Assembly: GCF_002902945.1 (NCBI RefSeq)
Contig: NZ_CP026102.1
Coordinates: 558,001 to 622,000, forward strand
Direction of reading: 5' to 3'
Origin: Paraburkholderia caribensis
Lineage (GTDB): Bacteria > Pseudomonadota > Gammaproteobacteria > Burkholderiales > Burkholderiaceae
Length of the DNA: 64,000 nt
Shown here: one piece after another, positions 17,743 to 26,984 of the stretch
Numbering within the stretch: position 1 is the stretch's first letter
How the letters are laid out: each line of letters begins with the position of its first letter
Translations under genes and position numbers: made by a program
Notes under the pieces: generated by a model
Database searches by the model: none
What the model was told of the DNA's origin: nothing
The model's input: the letters and a program-made list of their open reading frames with translations, nothing else

Positions 17743-18696
17743 TCACGCCTCGGCGTGCGGCTGTTTCATGTCGCGCAGGTTGGCTGCGGACGCGCTGAGC
17801 ATCTGCGGAATCTCTTCCCTCAGAAACTCGACGAAGGTCTTGATCTTCGCGTCGAGATAGCGGCGCGACGTGTAAAGCGCATAAGCCGAGAGCGGCTGCA
17901 AGTGATAGTCCGGCAGAACGCGCATGAGCGATCCGTCGCGCAGCGCCGACACGGCCGTCGACATTGGCACCGCGCCGATACCGATGCCTTCCTTCAACGC
18001 GACGGCAAGCTCGTCCGCCGAGTTGATGCGAAAACCGCCGGCCGGCAGATGCACGGTCTCGATGCCATCCGGTCCTTCGAGCAACCAGCGGTCGGTGGGA
18101 TAGACGGAGGAGACGAACTGGAAGCATGCGTGCTGCGTCAGTTCATGAACCTCGCGCGGCATGCCGTGCTCGCGCAAGTACGCGGGCGCGGCGCACAGCA
18201 CGCTATGCACCGTGCCGAGCCGCTGCGCGACGAGGCTCGAATCGGGCAATTCGTCAACGCTCAACTGGACGCTCACGTCGTAGCCTTCGTCGATGATGTC
18301 GGGCATATGCTGCGACAGCGTCAACTCGATGGAGACGGACGGATAGCGCTGCCGGTAGCGCACGATAGCAGGCGTCACGTACGTTTGGCCGAAGCTCGAC
18401 GTCGCATGCACGCGCAACTGGCCGGTGGGCCGGACCTGTGCATCGGCGGCTTCGGCTTCGGCCTGATCGACGAAAGCGAGAATCTGCTCGCAGCGTTGCA
18501 GATAACGGTACCCCGCTTCCGTCAGAACGACCTTGCGGGTGCTGCGGTTCAACAGGCGCGTGCGCAGATAGGCTTCGAGCGCGGACACGGCACGCGATAC
18601 GGCGGGCACCGTGACGTTCAAGCGCTGCGCGGCGCCCGTGAAGCTACCTTCCTCCGCTACGCGAGCGAAGATCCGCATGCTGGTGAGAGTATCCAC
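17743..18696 (-). CDS. LysR-family transcriptional regulator
   Basis: 317 residues from a GTG at 18696. The winged-helix N-terminus (MRIFARVAEEGSFTGAAQRL, then VPAVSRAVSALEAYLRTRLL) is standard LysR DNA-binding sequence, followed by the substrate-binding domain from about residue 90. It resembles the CrgA/AaeR-like branch that often controls exporters or small dehydrogenases. It follows the MFS exporter gene by 96 bases on the same strand, so it may be co-transcribed with and control that gene. The inducer is unknown. Confidence 0.88.
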   Translation of the reverse strand: MDTLTSMRIFARVAEEGSFTGAAQRLNVTVPAVSRAVSALEAYLRTRLLNRSTRKVVLTEAGYRYLQRCEQILAFVDQAEAEAADAQVRPTGQLRVHATSSFGQTYVTPAIVRYRQRYPSVSIELTLSQHMPDIIDEGYDVSVQLSVDELPDSSLVAQRLGTVHSVLCAAPAYLREHGMPREVHELTQHACFQFVSSVYPTDRWLLEGPDGIETVHLPAGGFRINSADELAVALKEGIGIGAVPMSTAVSALRDGSLMRVLPDYHLQPLSAYALYTSRRYLDAKIKTFVEFLREEIPQMLSASAANLRDMKQPHAEA

Positions 18697-18792
18697 TGGT
18701 CAAACGCTCCACAGTGCGCGCCGCGCACCTTCCTCAAGCTTGCACACTGCAAATCTGCAATTGATGTTGATGACGCTTTGCAGAATACGCGA

Positions 18793-20340
18793 TCAATCGA
18801 TTTGCCGCTGGTAGAGCGCAAAGAGCCCGCCGCAAAGCGAGAGGCCGATCAGGAAGTAAAAGCCGTCCAGTGAGCTCAGAAAGCTCGCCTGTTGCGAGAC
18901 GACGCGGCTGAGCTCGACGAGCGCGAGGCCCTTCGCGTCGCCAGCCGTGTGCCCCAGCCCTTCGAATGCGCGTGTCAGGCCGTCGAAGGCATTCTGGAAC
19001 GCGGGATTGAACGGATTCACGAACTCGGTCAGGCGCGTCTCGTGCACGGCCTCACGGTGCTGTTCGAGCATGATGATCGTCGCGGTCGAGAACGAGTAGG
19101 TCAGTTGCTTGACCATGTTCTTGAAGCGGTAGCCGTGGTTGTACTCTTCGACCGAGAAGATGCGGAATGCGAGATTAGCGACGGGCAATACGATGGACAC
19201 GAGCAGCAAGCCGCGCAGCAGAAGCGGCGGTAACAGCCACGGCATGCTGACGTCGGGCGGCATGCTCGCCATCCAGCCGCCGATCAGCGCGGCGATCAGA
19301 AAGCCGGGGACGATCAGCCAGCGCTTATGCTTGATGAGCGGGGAAACGCGGAAATAGACGAACGCGAAGGCAAGCGACCCAAACGACGTGAGACCCACGA
19401 GCCGCCCCGCGTTTTCGACGGGATAGCGAAGTCCGCCTTCGAGAAAGCGCGAGACCAGATAGCTCATCGCATTGCTGATGTAGTAGAACAGCACGTACAG
19501 CGCAATGCCCGTCTGGAATGTCCGCTCGCGCAACGCGTGAAGCCGCACGAGAGGCGCGGGATGATGCCATTGATGCCACGCGAACCAGCCGAGCGACAGC
19601 AATCCCGCCACCGTCAGTCCAACCAGCGTGGGCGAACTGAAGAACAGCTCGAACCGCACCTGTTGCATCGCGATCTGCAGCGCGCCCTGCGCGAACGCAA
19701 ACACCATATACGGCCAGAAGTGCGCTTCGCCGCGCGCTTCGGGAAGCAGCTTGCCAGCGGGCGGCACGACGAGCAGCACGAGGAGCGCAAGGCCGGCGGC
19801 CGCGAGCGTCGTGCAGGTGAAGAGTGCGCGCCAGTCGAACGAAGCGACCAGATAGCCGCCCGCGAGCGGCGCGAGCGCGCTCGCCAGCAGGATCATGCTC
19901 AGGAACGCGCGCACCGCCGAAGACCGCCGCTGCGGCGTGAAGCTGGTCTGAATGAGAATGCGGCACGCGCTCATCATGGGGCCGATGAAGTAGCCCTGCG
20001 CACCGCGCGCGAAGGCGAGTTCGATCGACGATTCGCTCAGCGCCGCCGCTACGGAGCCCGCCGCGAACAACACCAGGCACCCGCCGATATAACGCCGGTA
20101 GCCGACCCGCTCGACCCACCATTGCTGCTGAAGAATGGCAAGTACGGAAGCGACGGCATACGCGCTCGACGACCACACGAGTTCGTCTGTCGATGCGTTG
20201 ATGCCGCCCGCGATATAGCTGGTGAAGAAAGAGAAGATCGTGTTGTCGAAATACTCGAGACCGGTGGCGAGCGCAATGACCCAGGGGAAGAGGTCCTCGC
20301 GAAAGCGCCTGGCGACGACGGGCGTGTGTGCGGCCGGCAT
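18793..20340 (-). CDS. MFS drug exporter, DHA2-like (14 helices)
   Basis: 515 residues from the ATG at 20340 (MPAAHTPVVARRFREDLFPW); the open frame upstream to 20469 is not conserved in type. Around 14 membrane segments are present, with LEYFDNTIFSFFTSYIAGGI in helix 1 and RGAQGYFIGPMMSACRILIQ in helix 4, the layout of the EmrB/DHA2 group. Residues 440-500 form a soluble loop before the last helix. It likely pumps out toxic organic compounds with proton counter-flow. No membrane-fusion partner is next to it. The LysR gene just downstream is the probable regulator. Confidence 0.78.
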   Translation of the reverse strand: MPAAHTPVVARRFREDLFPWVIALATGLEYFDNTIFSFFTSYIAGGINASTDELVWSSSAYAVASVLAILQQQWWVERVGYRRYIGGCLVLFAAGSVAAALSESSIELAFARGAQGYFIGPMMSACRILIQTSFTPQRRSSAVRAFLSMILLASALAPLAGGYLVASFDWRALFTCTTLAAAGLALLVLLVVPPAGKLLPEARGEAHFWPYMVFAFAQGALQIAMQQVRFELFFSSPTLVGLTVAGLLSLGWFAWHQWHHPAPLVRLHALRERTFQTGIALYVLFYYISNAMSYLVSRFLEGGLRYPVENAGRLVGLTSFGSLAFAFVYFRVSPLIKHKRWLIVPGFLIAALIGGWMASMPPDVSMPWLLPPLLLRGLLLVSIVLPVANLAFRIFSVEEYNHGYRFKNMVKQLTYSFSTATIIMLEQHREAVHETRLTEFVNPFNPAFQNAFDGLTRAFEGLGHTAGDAKGLALVELSRVVSQQASFLSSLDGFYFLIGLSLCGGLFALYQRQID

Positions 20341-20578
20341 GGCGGTTACGTGCCGCTGTGCGACGCCCCAGCAGCGTGCGTAAGGAGCGTGGCGCCGATC
20401 GTGACGACGGTGGGGGTTTTGGTGGACATGCGCGAAATGCTGCTGCGATACGGTCAGGAAGCTCCGCATTATACGTCAACGTGAACGTTCGCGTACAGGT
20501 TTGGCCGTGCCACGGGATTGTCGTGGCATGCGCGTTAGCGCATCGAGGCGGTGGAAAAGACGCAGCGTGACGGGCGAA

Positions 20579-21526
20579 TCAACCGCGCAGCACCGCTTCA
20601 CCGTGTTCGGCATACGCGCGCAACAGATGATGCGCAATCGCGAACGGCTTCGGCGCGGACAGGTTGTCCGCATGCGTGCTCTCGAGCATCGCGGTGACTT
20701 CGGCGCGCGTGAACCAGCGCGCGTCTTCGAGTTCGTTGGTGTCGATGACGATCTCCCGGCTGCTGGCGCGCGCGAAGCAGCCGATCATCAGCGACGAAGG
20801 AAACGGCCACGGTTGCGACGCGAAGTAGACGACCTCCGCGCATGCCACGTGGGCTTCCTCATGCACTTCGCGGCGCACTGCGTCTTCGACGGTTTCGCCC
20901 GGTTCGACGAAACCTGCGAGCGCCGAGTACATGCCCGGTGCGAACTGGCGCTGGCGTCCGAGCAGACAGCGCTCGCCGTCAATGGTCAGCATGATGACGA
21001 CGGGGTCCACGCGCGGGAAGTGGCGCGTGCCGCACGCGTCGCACAGGCGTTGCCAGCCGGCCGCCGTCGCGCGGCTCGGCGAGCCGCAGTTCGCGCAGAA
21101 GCGATGGCGGCGGTGCCAGTCGAGCATCGATTTGGCCTGGCCAAGCACACCGAGCATTTCCTGTGCGACGAGGCCTTGCAACGCGATCGAGCGCAGATCG
21201 ATGCGATCGTGCAGCTTTTCTTGCGGTTGCCCTTCGTGTTGCGCGAGACCGGATGCGAAGCCGAGCGCGAAACGTCCGCTGCCGTCGCTGTCCTGGCCGA
21301 GAAACACGCGTTGCAGCGGCTCGCCGAACGCGGCCGCCTCGCTTGCGGAGAACCAGGCTTCGTGCGTGTCGCCGCGTTTGAGCAACGGAATGTCGCCATC
21401 GAAGACGAGAAAGCGCGCGGTGGGAGCATCGTGCAGGCTGGCAATGAAGGCGTCGTCGTCGCGTTGTTCGGAGCGGCGGTCGAGCAGGTTGAGATTGAAG
21501 CCGATGGAAGCGGAAGGGACGATCAT
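20579..21526 (-). CDS. nudC: NAD+ diphosphatase (NADH pyrophosphatase)
   Basis: 315 residues. It has the four-Cys zinc site CANC and CDAC (C-x2-C-x14-C-x2-C, about residues 150-171), the Nudix box starting GFVEPGETVEDAVRREVHEE (about residue 214) and, a little later, the SQPWPFPSS motif specific to NADH pyrophosphatases. The enzyme splits NAD(H) to NMN(H) and AMP and can remove NAD caps from RNA. It lies 109 bases after the subtilisin-like protease gene on the same strand; a functional link is unlikely. Length and all motifs fit, so the name is secure. Confidence 0.95.
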   Translation of the reverse strand: MIVPSASIGFNLNLLDRRSEQRDDDAFIASLHDAPTARFLVFDGDIPLLKRGDTHEAWFSASEAAAFGEPLQRVFLGQDSDGSGRFALGFASGLAQHEGQPQEKLHDRIDLRSIALQGLVAQEMLGVLGQAKSMLDWHRRHRFCANCGSPSRATAAGWQRLCDACGTRHFPRVDPVVIMLTIDGERCLLGRQRQFAPGMYSALAGFVEPGETVEDAVRREVHEEAHVACAEVVYFASQPWPFPSSLMIGCFARASSREIVIDTNELEDARWFTRAEVTAMLESTHADNLSAPKPFAIAHHLLRAYAEHGEAVLRG

Positions 21527-21635
21527 TACGTTCGAATGTGGGCCGGGACGATCCGCAAGTATGGCACGGCGTCCCGCCCTGCGCAGACGGCTGGCGCTTC
21601 GGGACGAGCCGCCCAGCCGTCTGCGCGCGAGAGCG

Positions 21636-23207
21636 TCAGATCTGCTTCACTGCTGCGAGCGCATCGGCGAGGCCCGCGCCCGTCGCGCCGTCTTCGCCGA
21701 CGCCCGCCGGCACGCCCGCGCCTTGCGGATCGCTCGCCGGGTTGGCGTGGCCCTTCGTCACGTCGCGCGCGGTGCGGCGCAGGATCGCCTTGATGTCGCC
21801 CGGCGACAGGTGCGGGTCTGTCTGCAACAGCAGCGCGCACAGGCCCGCCAGTTGCGGCGCAGCCGCCGACGTCCCGCTGAACACACCCCAGCCGTCGTTG
21901 GGCGCGGTGCCGTCGAAGGCGGCGTTTTCACGGTCGATCTCGCAACCGGCCGAAACGGGCAGCGAGATGTAGGTGGCGTGCGGCAGCATGCCGACCAGCC
22001 CGCAGACGTCGGGCACGCTGCGGCCCGAGTAGATCAGGCTCGTGAATGCGCTCGCGTAGTCCGATGCGCGCATCGCGCCGTGCTGATCGACGAACACGCC
22101 CCCCGCTGAAATGATGTCGGGCATCTGGCCGGGAAACGAATAGTGGCCGTTGCCCGCCGAGAAGACGATCACGATGCCGCGCTTCACCGCCGCCTGAATT
22201 TCCGCCTCCAGCGCGACGAGTCCGTTCGGCAGCGTTTTCAGCGGCGTGTCGCCGGGGCCGCGCAGGTCGTAGCCGAGGCTCACCGAGATCACCTGCGGGT
22301 CATGCTTGAGCGCCTCTTGCAATCCTTCGAGCACGGAAGCGCCGCTCGAAGGATCGGCTTCGTTGTCGAGCTTCACGCCGATAAAGGTCGCGCCCGGCGC
22401 GATCGCGAAGATGTTGGCGGATTCGCCCGTGCCGTGGCCGTTGCCGTCGCTGCGGCGGTCGGTGGCGCCGGGCGCGAGCACGATCGACGACGAATAGCCG
22501 TGCGCCTTGAAATACGGATGGCCGTGAGCAAAGCCGCTATCGATCATCGCGATGCGCACGCCTTTGCCCGTGATGCCCTGCTGGTGCACGGGCGTCGCGT
22601 TGAGCTGGAGCGCGATGTCGGCGGGCGCGGCGAGATGGAAGTAGGGCACGGCGGGCGCCGTCGCGGATGGCGCGCTGGCCTCGTGCGGCTTCTTCGTGGC
22701 GGGGCGTTTCCCGGCTGCCGTCGCGGTCTTTTTCGCCTTCGTGCTCTTTGCTGCTTTCGCCGCTCTCGCCATGTAGATGTGCGGCCACTGGATATAGACG
22801 TCGTCGAGCAGCGATTTGATCGCGGGGTCCGGATTCCATGGCGCGCCGTCGGGCGGATAGAGCACGGAGCTGAACTGCGCCGCCGACGCGCACGGCGCCT
22901 TCATGCGCTTGAGGCGCGTCTGGAACACCGCTTCGAATTGCGCGCGCGTGCAGCGCATCGACGCCGACAGCGAGCCGCGGCCCGTCAGCGTGAAGCCGCG
23001 CCGCGCGAGTTCGGCGAGCGCGAGATCGGCCTGCGCGGGATCGGGGATGAACGAAGCGACAGTTTCCGTCGACATGCGCGCGCCGAACCGGGTCGGCCCG
23101 CCGTCCGAGCCGGGCCGGTTGAAGGTCACGGCAACGCGGAGTTCTTCATGGGCGGCGTCGCCGCGCGCGGGCCGCGCGGCCGCGTCTTTGGGATCGTAGG
23201 CCTTCAT
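21636..23207 (-). CDS. Subtilisin-like serine protease (S8) with N-terminal prodomain
   Basis: 523 residues from the ATG at 23207; upstream frame lacks a ribosome site. No signal peptide is obvious. An N-terminal prodomain-like part (about 20-130, with GFTLTGRGSLSASMRC) is followed by an Ala/Lys-rich linker (KAAKSTKAKKTATAAGKR). The S8 catalytic domain has Asp in RIAMIDSGFAHGH, His in DGNGHGTGES and Ser in FSGTSAAAPQLAGL, with the oxyanion Asn in FSAGNGHY, so it should be active. The gene is last in a reverse operon and lies 79 bases after a small gene whose product resembles this prodomain. Confidence 0.88.
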   Translation of the reverse strand: MKAYDPKDAAARPARGDAAHEELRVAVTFNRPGSDGGPTRFGARMSTETVASFIPDPAQADLALAELARRGFTLTGRGSLSASMRCTRAQFEAVFQTRLKRMKAPCASAAQFSSVLYPPDGAPWNPDPAIKSLLDDVYIQWPHIYMARAAKAAKSTKAKKTATAAGKRPATKKPHEASAPSATAPAVPYFHLAAPADIALQLNATPVHQQGITGKGVRIAMIDSGFAHGHPYFKAHGYSSSIVLAPGATDRRSDGNGHGTGESANIFAIAPGATFIGVKLDNEADPSSGASVLEGLQEALKHDPQVISVSLGYDLRGPGDTPLKTLPNGLVALEAEIQAAVKRGIVIVFSAGNGHYSFPGQMPDIISAGGVFVDQHGAMRASDYASAFTSLIYSGRSVPDVCGLVGMLPHATYISLPVSAGCEIDRENAAFDGTAPNDGWGVFSGTSAAAPQLAGLCALLLQTDPHLSPGDIKAILRRTARDVTKGHANPASDPQGAGVPAGVGEDGATGAGLADALAAVKQI

Positions 23208-23286
23208 CGTTTCTTCTCCAGTGACGACGGCTGCACGCGCGTGAGTGCGTTGGCGTGGACGCCGTCTCATGCAAGACGAATGCGGG

Positions 23287-23568
23287 TTAATCGAATGAAA
23301 GATGCTGCGGCGCTTCGCTGATCGACGCGACGTACGGTTGCAGACTGCGCGGCACGGCAAGGGTTCCGCTCGTGCCGGAAGAACCGGAAAAAAGCTGGCG
23401 GAATGCATCATCGGGCATACGCGCGGACAAGGTGGCATGACCTTCGCCGCTGATCTGCATGCCGAGCTGTTCGGCGGCGAGCCGCGCCGCTGCGCGTGCC
23501 GCGTCGGTGCGGCAGGGGTCGCGCAGCAGAAGCTGCAGACGATGTACAGGGCAGGTTTCGTTCATCAT
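23287..23568 (-). CDS. Small prodomain-like protein next to the protease
   Basis: 93 residues from the ATG at 23568, with GGAGGTGG just upstream (a second ATG follows directly). No signal peptide or membrane part. The segment LGMQISGEGHATLSARMPDD followed by AFRQLF aligns by eye with the protease prodomain GFTLTGRGSLSASMRCTRA followed by QFEAVF, and the tail SLQPYVASISEAP resembles the end of S8/S53 prodomains. It may be a separate folding helper or inhibitor of the protease encoded 79 bases downstream. This is inference from a visual alignment. Confidence 0.66.
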   Translation of the reverse strand: MMNETCPVHRLQLLLRDPCRTDAARAAARLAAEQLGMQISGEGHATLSARMPDDAFRQLFSGSSGTSGTLAVPRSLQPYVASISEAPQHLSFD

Positions 23569-23629
23569 CGCCACCTCCGGATGGGTCGCAACAGAACGCG
23601 CCGTTGTGCCGTCAAGAAGGCTTTCGATC

Positions 23630-24637
23630 TTACGCCTGCTCGTGCAATTGCGCTGCCTGTGCCGTCTGGCGCGGATGCGCCTGCGACTGCGCGATGAAGC
23701 GGTCGATGGCCGTGGCCAGCGCATGCGGATACTGATACATCATCGCGTGCCCCGCCGAGCGCACCACCACTAATTGCGCATCCGGCAGCGTGCGGGCGAG
23801 CGCTTCGGCGTTCTGCTTCGACAGGACGGCGTCGTCGTCGCCGGTGAGGATCAGCGTGTCGGTGTGCAGGGTGCGCAGCGCGCCGGCGGCGGCATCGTCC
23901 TGTTCCCATGCGCGCAACAGCGCCTTCTGGCCTGCCGTCACGGTCGCGGAGATGGCAGGCGACGCGTACCCCGCGGGCACGAACATGTTCTTGCGGAAGC
24001 ATTCGCCCGCCGCGTTCGCAGCCGATGGCGGAAACAGCAGCTTCATCACGTCGTCGAACGTGGTGCCCGGCCTGCCCGACAGCATGGCTTCGACGCCGGG
24101 CGCGATAGGCACGCCAAGGCGTCCCGGCGCGGGCGCGCTCATCAGCACGATGCGCTGCACGTTCGCCGGGTGGTCGATCGCGAGCTGCGTGGCGACTGCG
24201 CCGCCCATCGACCAGCCGAGCACCGTGACGTCGCGCAGCTTCAGCGTGTCGATCAGCGCCGAGAGGTCGCTTGCCATGTCCTGCACGGTGAAGCTCGACG
24301 CCTTTGTCAGCGAGCGGCCCACGCCGCGATTGTCGAAGACGACGACTTCATGATGTTTCGCGAGGTCGGCGAGCAAGGCCGCGTCCCATTCGGAGAGCGT
24401 CGCGCGAAAGCCGGTTTGCAGGACGATGGGACTGCCGTGGCCGAAGCGGTAATACGCGATGTCGCCCTGTGGCGTGTGCGCGATCTGCTCGCGTGTCGAC
24501 GGATCGTGGTCCGGGCGGTTCGCGACGACAGGGCAGGCGTTTTCGAGCGGATAGCTGACGGTCCTTGCGTCGGCAGGCGCCGCGATGATGCCGGCGAGCA
24601 ATGCGGCGAGCGGGACGAGTGCATGCAGACGTTTCAT
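23630..24637 (-). CDS. Exported alpha/beta hydrolase
   Basis: 335 residues from the ATG at 24637 with a signal peptide (LVPLAALLAGIIAAPADA). The alpha/beta hydrolase fold is complete: oxyanion strand GSPIVLQTGF, nucleophile elbow LGWSMGGAVA (about residue 143), acid LTGDDDAV and catalytic His in RSAGHAMM. It should act in the periplasm or outside on an ester or similar bond; the substrate is not predictable. It is the second gene of the reverse operon small membrane protein - hydrolase - prodomain-like protein - protease, with gaps of about 60 bases. Confidence 0.82.
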   Translation of the reverse strand: MKRLHALVPLAALLAGIIAAPADARTVSYPLENACPVVANRPDHDPSTREQIAHTPQGDIAYYRFGHGSPIVLQTGFRATLSEWDAALLADLAKHHEVVVFDNRGVGRSLTKASSFTVQDMASDLSALIDTLKLRDVTVLGWSMGGAVATQLAIDHPANVQRIVLMSAPAPGRLGVPIAPGVEAMLSGRPGTTFDDVMKLLFPPSAANAAGECFRKNMFVPAGYASPAISATVTAGQKALLRAWEQDDAAAGALRTLHTDTLILTGDDDAVLSKQNAEALARTLPDAQLVVVRSAGHAMMYQYPHALATAIDRFIAQSQAHPRQTAQAAQLHEQA

Positions 24638-24698
24638 GACGATGATCCTTTCGCGGCAGGCGGACGGCGGCTCGATCAAGCAGTTTGGTGCGCGTTGC

Positions 24699-24878
24699 TC
24701 ACAGCAGGTGCGAGGTTTCCGCATGACGAACCACCACGGGACGCCGGCTCGAAACACGCGCCGTTTGCCGCGTGAGCCAGTTGTCGACCTTTTCGGCGGC
24801 GATCGCGAGCAACACCGAAACGATCATGACGCTCGCGCCGAGCGCACAGAAGACGAGAAAGGGCGGGTGAAAGTCCAT
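24699..24878 (-). CDS. Small single-helix membrane protein
   Basis: 59 residues from the ATG at 24878, preceded by CAGGAG at good spacing. One membrane helix (LVFCALGASVMIVSVLLAIA) follows a short N-terminus, and a basic cytoplasmic-type tail (RQTARVSSRRPVVVRH) ends the protein. It is not recognised. It stands first in the operon with the exported hydrolase and protease, 61 bases before the hydrolase start. The strong ribosome site and operon position support expression. Confidence 0.55.
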   Translation of the reverse strand: MDFHPPFLVFCALGASVMIVSVLLAIAAEKVDNWLTRQTARVSSRRPVVVRHAETSHLL

Positions 24879-25018
24879 GGTGGCTCCTGATTTCCGTGAT
24901 GCTCGATGTCGTTGTTTCCAGCTCGACTGTGCGGTCCTGGCTGGCTGTGACGACATCATGCTTCAGGCAAGTGAGGAGAAAATTAGCCGCGCGGATACGG
25001 TCCTGGCACCGCTCGCGC

Positions 25019-25933
25019 CTACCGCGGCGGCGCGTTTTCGCCCTGTCCGACGCCTGCGCGCCCGAGCAGCCAGTGCGTGAAGGCGGCCACCTTCTCGACG
25101 CGGGATTCGTTCTTCCGATACGACAGAAAATGCGTGTCGCGCTCGAAGCGCACGAACGCGTCGCTGCGCACTTCGATCAGGTCGCCGCGCACGATTTCGC
25201 GCTCGGCGAGCCGCATGCTTTCGAGCACCACGCCCATGCCGTCGGCTGCCGCCGAGATGCCGAGCGCCGCGCGATCGAACGAGGGGCGGGGCGTGGTCGG
25301 CATGTCGATCCCGTTGGCCGCGAACCAGTCGGCCCACGTGACGCGACTCAACTGCGTGTCGATCAGCGTCAGTTCGCTCATGCGCGTCTCGACGGGCGTG
25401 CCGTCGCCGAGCAGCGCGGGCGAGCAGAGCGGCACGATCGCTTCGCGGCCCAAAGGCACGGTGTCGATGCCGGGACGATCGAGCGCGCTGCCGTACGAAA
25501 TCTCGACGTCGACTTCCTGCACGCGCGTGAGATCGAGCGGCTCGGCGCCTGTCGACAGGCGGATGGTGATGTGCGGATACGCCTTGTTGAACTCGGGCAG
25601 CTTCGGCCCGAGCCATTTCACCGCGAAGCTCGGCGCGCAATGCACGGCGAGCACCTGCGAATCGGGCGCGAGCATGACCTCGCTGCAGGCCGCCTCGACG
25701 ACGTCGAATACGCGGCTCAGGCTTTCGAGCAGGCGCACGGCTTCGGGCGTGGGCTCGATGCGCCGGTTGCGCCGCAGAAACAGCGGACGCCCGAAATACG
25801 CTTCGAGTTCTTTCACCTGATGACTGATCGCGGATGGCGTCAGATGCAATTCCTGCGCGGCGAGCGCGAAGCTCTCGAGGCGGGCGGCGGCCTCGAAGGA
25901 ACGCAGCAGCACGAAGTTGGGCATCCGCCTCAT
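25019..25933 (-). CDS. LysR-family regulator (GcvA-like)
   Basis: 304 residues from the ATG at 25933 (AGAGGA upstream; another in-frame ATG at 25924). The N-terminus NFVLLRSFEAAARLESFALA and TPSAISHQVKELEAYFGRPL is the GcvA/TrpI branch of LysR helix-turn-helix domains; the effector domain follows with VLAVHCAPSFAVKWLGPKL. It is divergent from the class II aldolase gene across 118 bases that contain an inverted repeat at 25959-25974, so control of the aldolase-MFS operon and of itself is likely. The ligand is probably the catabolised acid. Confidence 0.88.
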   Translation of the reverse strand: MRRMPNFVLLRSFEAAARLESFALAAQELHLTPSAISHQVKELEAYFGRPLFLRRNRRIEPTPEAVRLLESLSRVFDVVEAACSEVMLAPDSQVLAVHCAPSFAVKWLGPKLPEFNKAYPHITIRLSTGAEPLDLTRVQEVDVEISYGSALDRPGIDTVPLGREAIVPLCSPALLGDGTPVETRMSELTLIDTQLSRVTWADWFAANGIDMPTTPRPSFDRAALGISAAADGMGVVLESMRLAEREIVRGDLIEVRSDAFVRFERDTHFLSYRKNESRVEKVAAFTHWLLGRAGVGQGENAPPR

Positions 25934-25958
25934 GTGGTTCCTCTTCAGGTGAATGTCA

Positions 25959-25974
25959 TTCATGCTTTCATGAA
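25959..25974. promoter_or_regulatory. Candidate LysR operator
   Basis: TTCATG-CTTT-CATGAA is a perfect 6-bp inverted repeat with a 4-base centre and fits the T-N11-A form of LysR sites. It lies 26 bases from the regulator start and 78 bases from the aldolase start, in the divergent promoter region. Confidence 0.5.
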
Positions 25975-26051
25975 CAACCATCGTTTGTCAACGCGATCGG
26001 CGGGAACGACCATGTGCTTACCTGATGTCCACATGTTCAAAAGGAGCCGAC

Positions 26052-26894
26052 ATGTCCGAAGTGATGGAAGCCCCATCGAAAGCGATCGACCTCAAGGGCC
26101 GCATCTCGATCTATCAGCCCGAGCAGGACGGCCTGATCTTTCCCGAACTGCCAGATTTCGAGAGCCACGCGCAGCACCGGCAGTATCTGAAGGAGCGTCT
26201 TGTCGCCGCGTGCCGCGCGTTTGCGCTGCAGGGCTTCGATTACGGCTTCGCGGGCCATCTGACGGTGCGCGATCCGGAGCATCCCGGCCTCTACTGGACG
26301 AACCCGATGGCCGTGCATTTCTCGCAGGTGAAGGTGTCGAACCTGATCTGTGCGGACCACGAAGGCCATGTCGTCGAAGGCGACTATGCGATCAATCGCG
26401 CGGGCTTCGTGCTGCATGCGGCTGTTCATGAGATGCATCAGGACATCGTAGCGATGTGTCACGCGCACACCGTGTACGGCACGGCGTTCGCGTCGCTTGG
26501 CAAAAAGCTCGATCCCATCAGCCAGGATGCTGCCGCATTCTTCGAAGACCATGTCGTGATCGGCGAGGAAGCGGGGCAGGTGGCCGTCGAAGTGAAGGCG
26601 GGCCACAAGGTCGCGCATGCCTTCAAGGGCGTGAAGGCGGCGATCCACCAGAACCACGGGCTGCTGACGGCGAGTCGGCACAGCATCGAGTCGGCCGCGT
26701 TCTGGTTCATTGCGCTCGAACGCTGCTGCCAGCAGCAACTGATGATCGAGTCGACGGGCATCAAGCCGCGCTTCGTGACGGAAGAGCGCGCGCGCTATAG
26801 CCGCGAGCATGTGGGCAGCGAGTACATCGGCTGGCTGCATTTCCAGACCATCTGGGATCAGCTCGTGAAGACGCAGCCCGACATGTTCGACTAA
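26052..26894 (+). CDS. Class II aldolase/adducin-family protein
   Basis: 280 residues from ATG 26052 with AAGGAG six bases upstream. The zinc-binding set is seen as MCHAHTVYG (His pair, about residues 137-139) and a later His in AIHQNHGLLT (about residue 201), as in fuculose-phosphate aldolase relatives; YGFAGHLTVRDPEHPGLY near the N-terminus is the usual phosphate- or carboxylate-binding loop region. Members cleave, decarboxylate or epimerise sugar phosphates and hydroxy acids. The next gene is an anion:cation-type transporter, so uptake and breakdown of an organic or sugar acid is the likely role. Confidence 0.82.
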   Translation: MSEVMEAPSKAIDLKGRISIYQPEQDGLIFPELPDFESHAQHRQYLKERLVAACRAFALQGFDYGFAGHLTVRDPEHPGLYWTNPMAVHFSQVKVSNLICADHEGHVVEGDYAINRAGFVLHAAVHEMHQDIVAMCHAHTVYGTAFASLGKKLDPISQDAAAFFEDHVVIGEEAGQVAVEVKAGHKVAHAFKGVKAAIHQNHGLLTASRHSIESAAFWFIALERCCQQQLMIESTGIKPRFVTEERARYSREHVGSEYIGWLHFQTIWDQLVKTQPDMFD

Positions 26895-26984
26895 CGCAGG
26901 CTCTTGCAGTGCGATGCGGCGGGCGAAATGCAAGGTCCGACCGCCGCGATCAGCTCACGATTAATACACGACGGAGACATCCCC

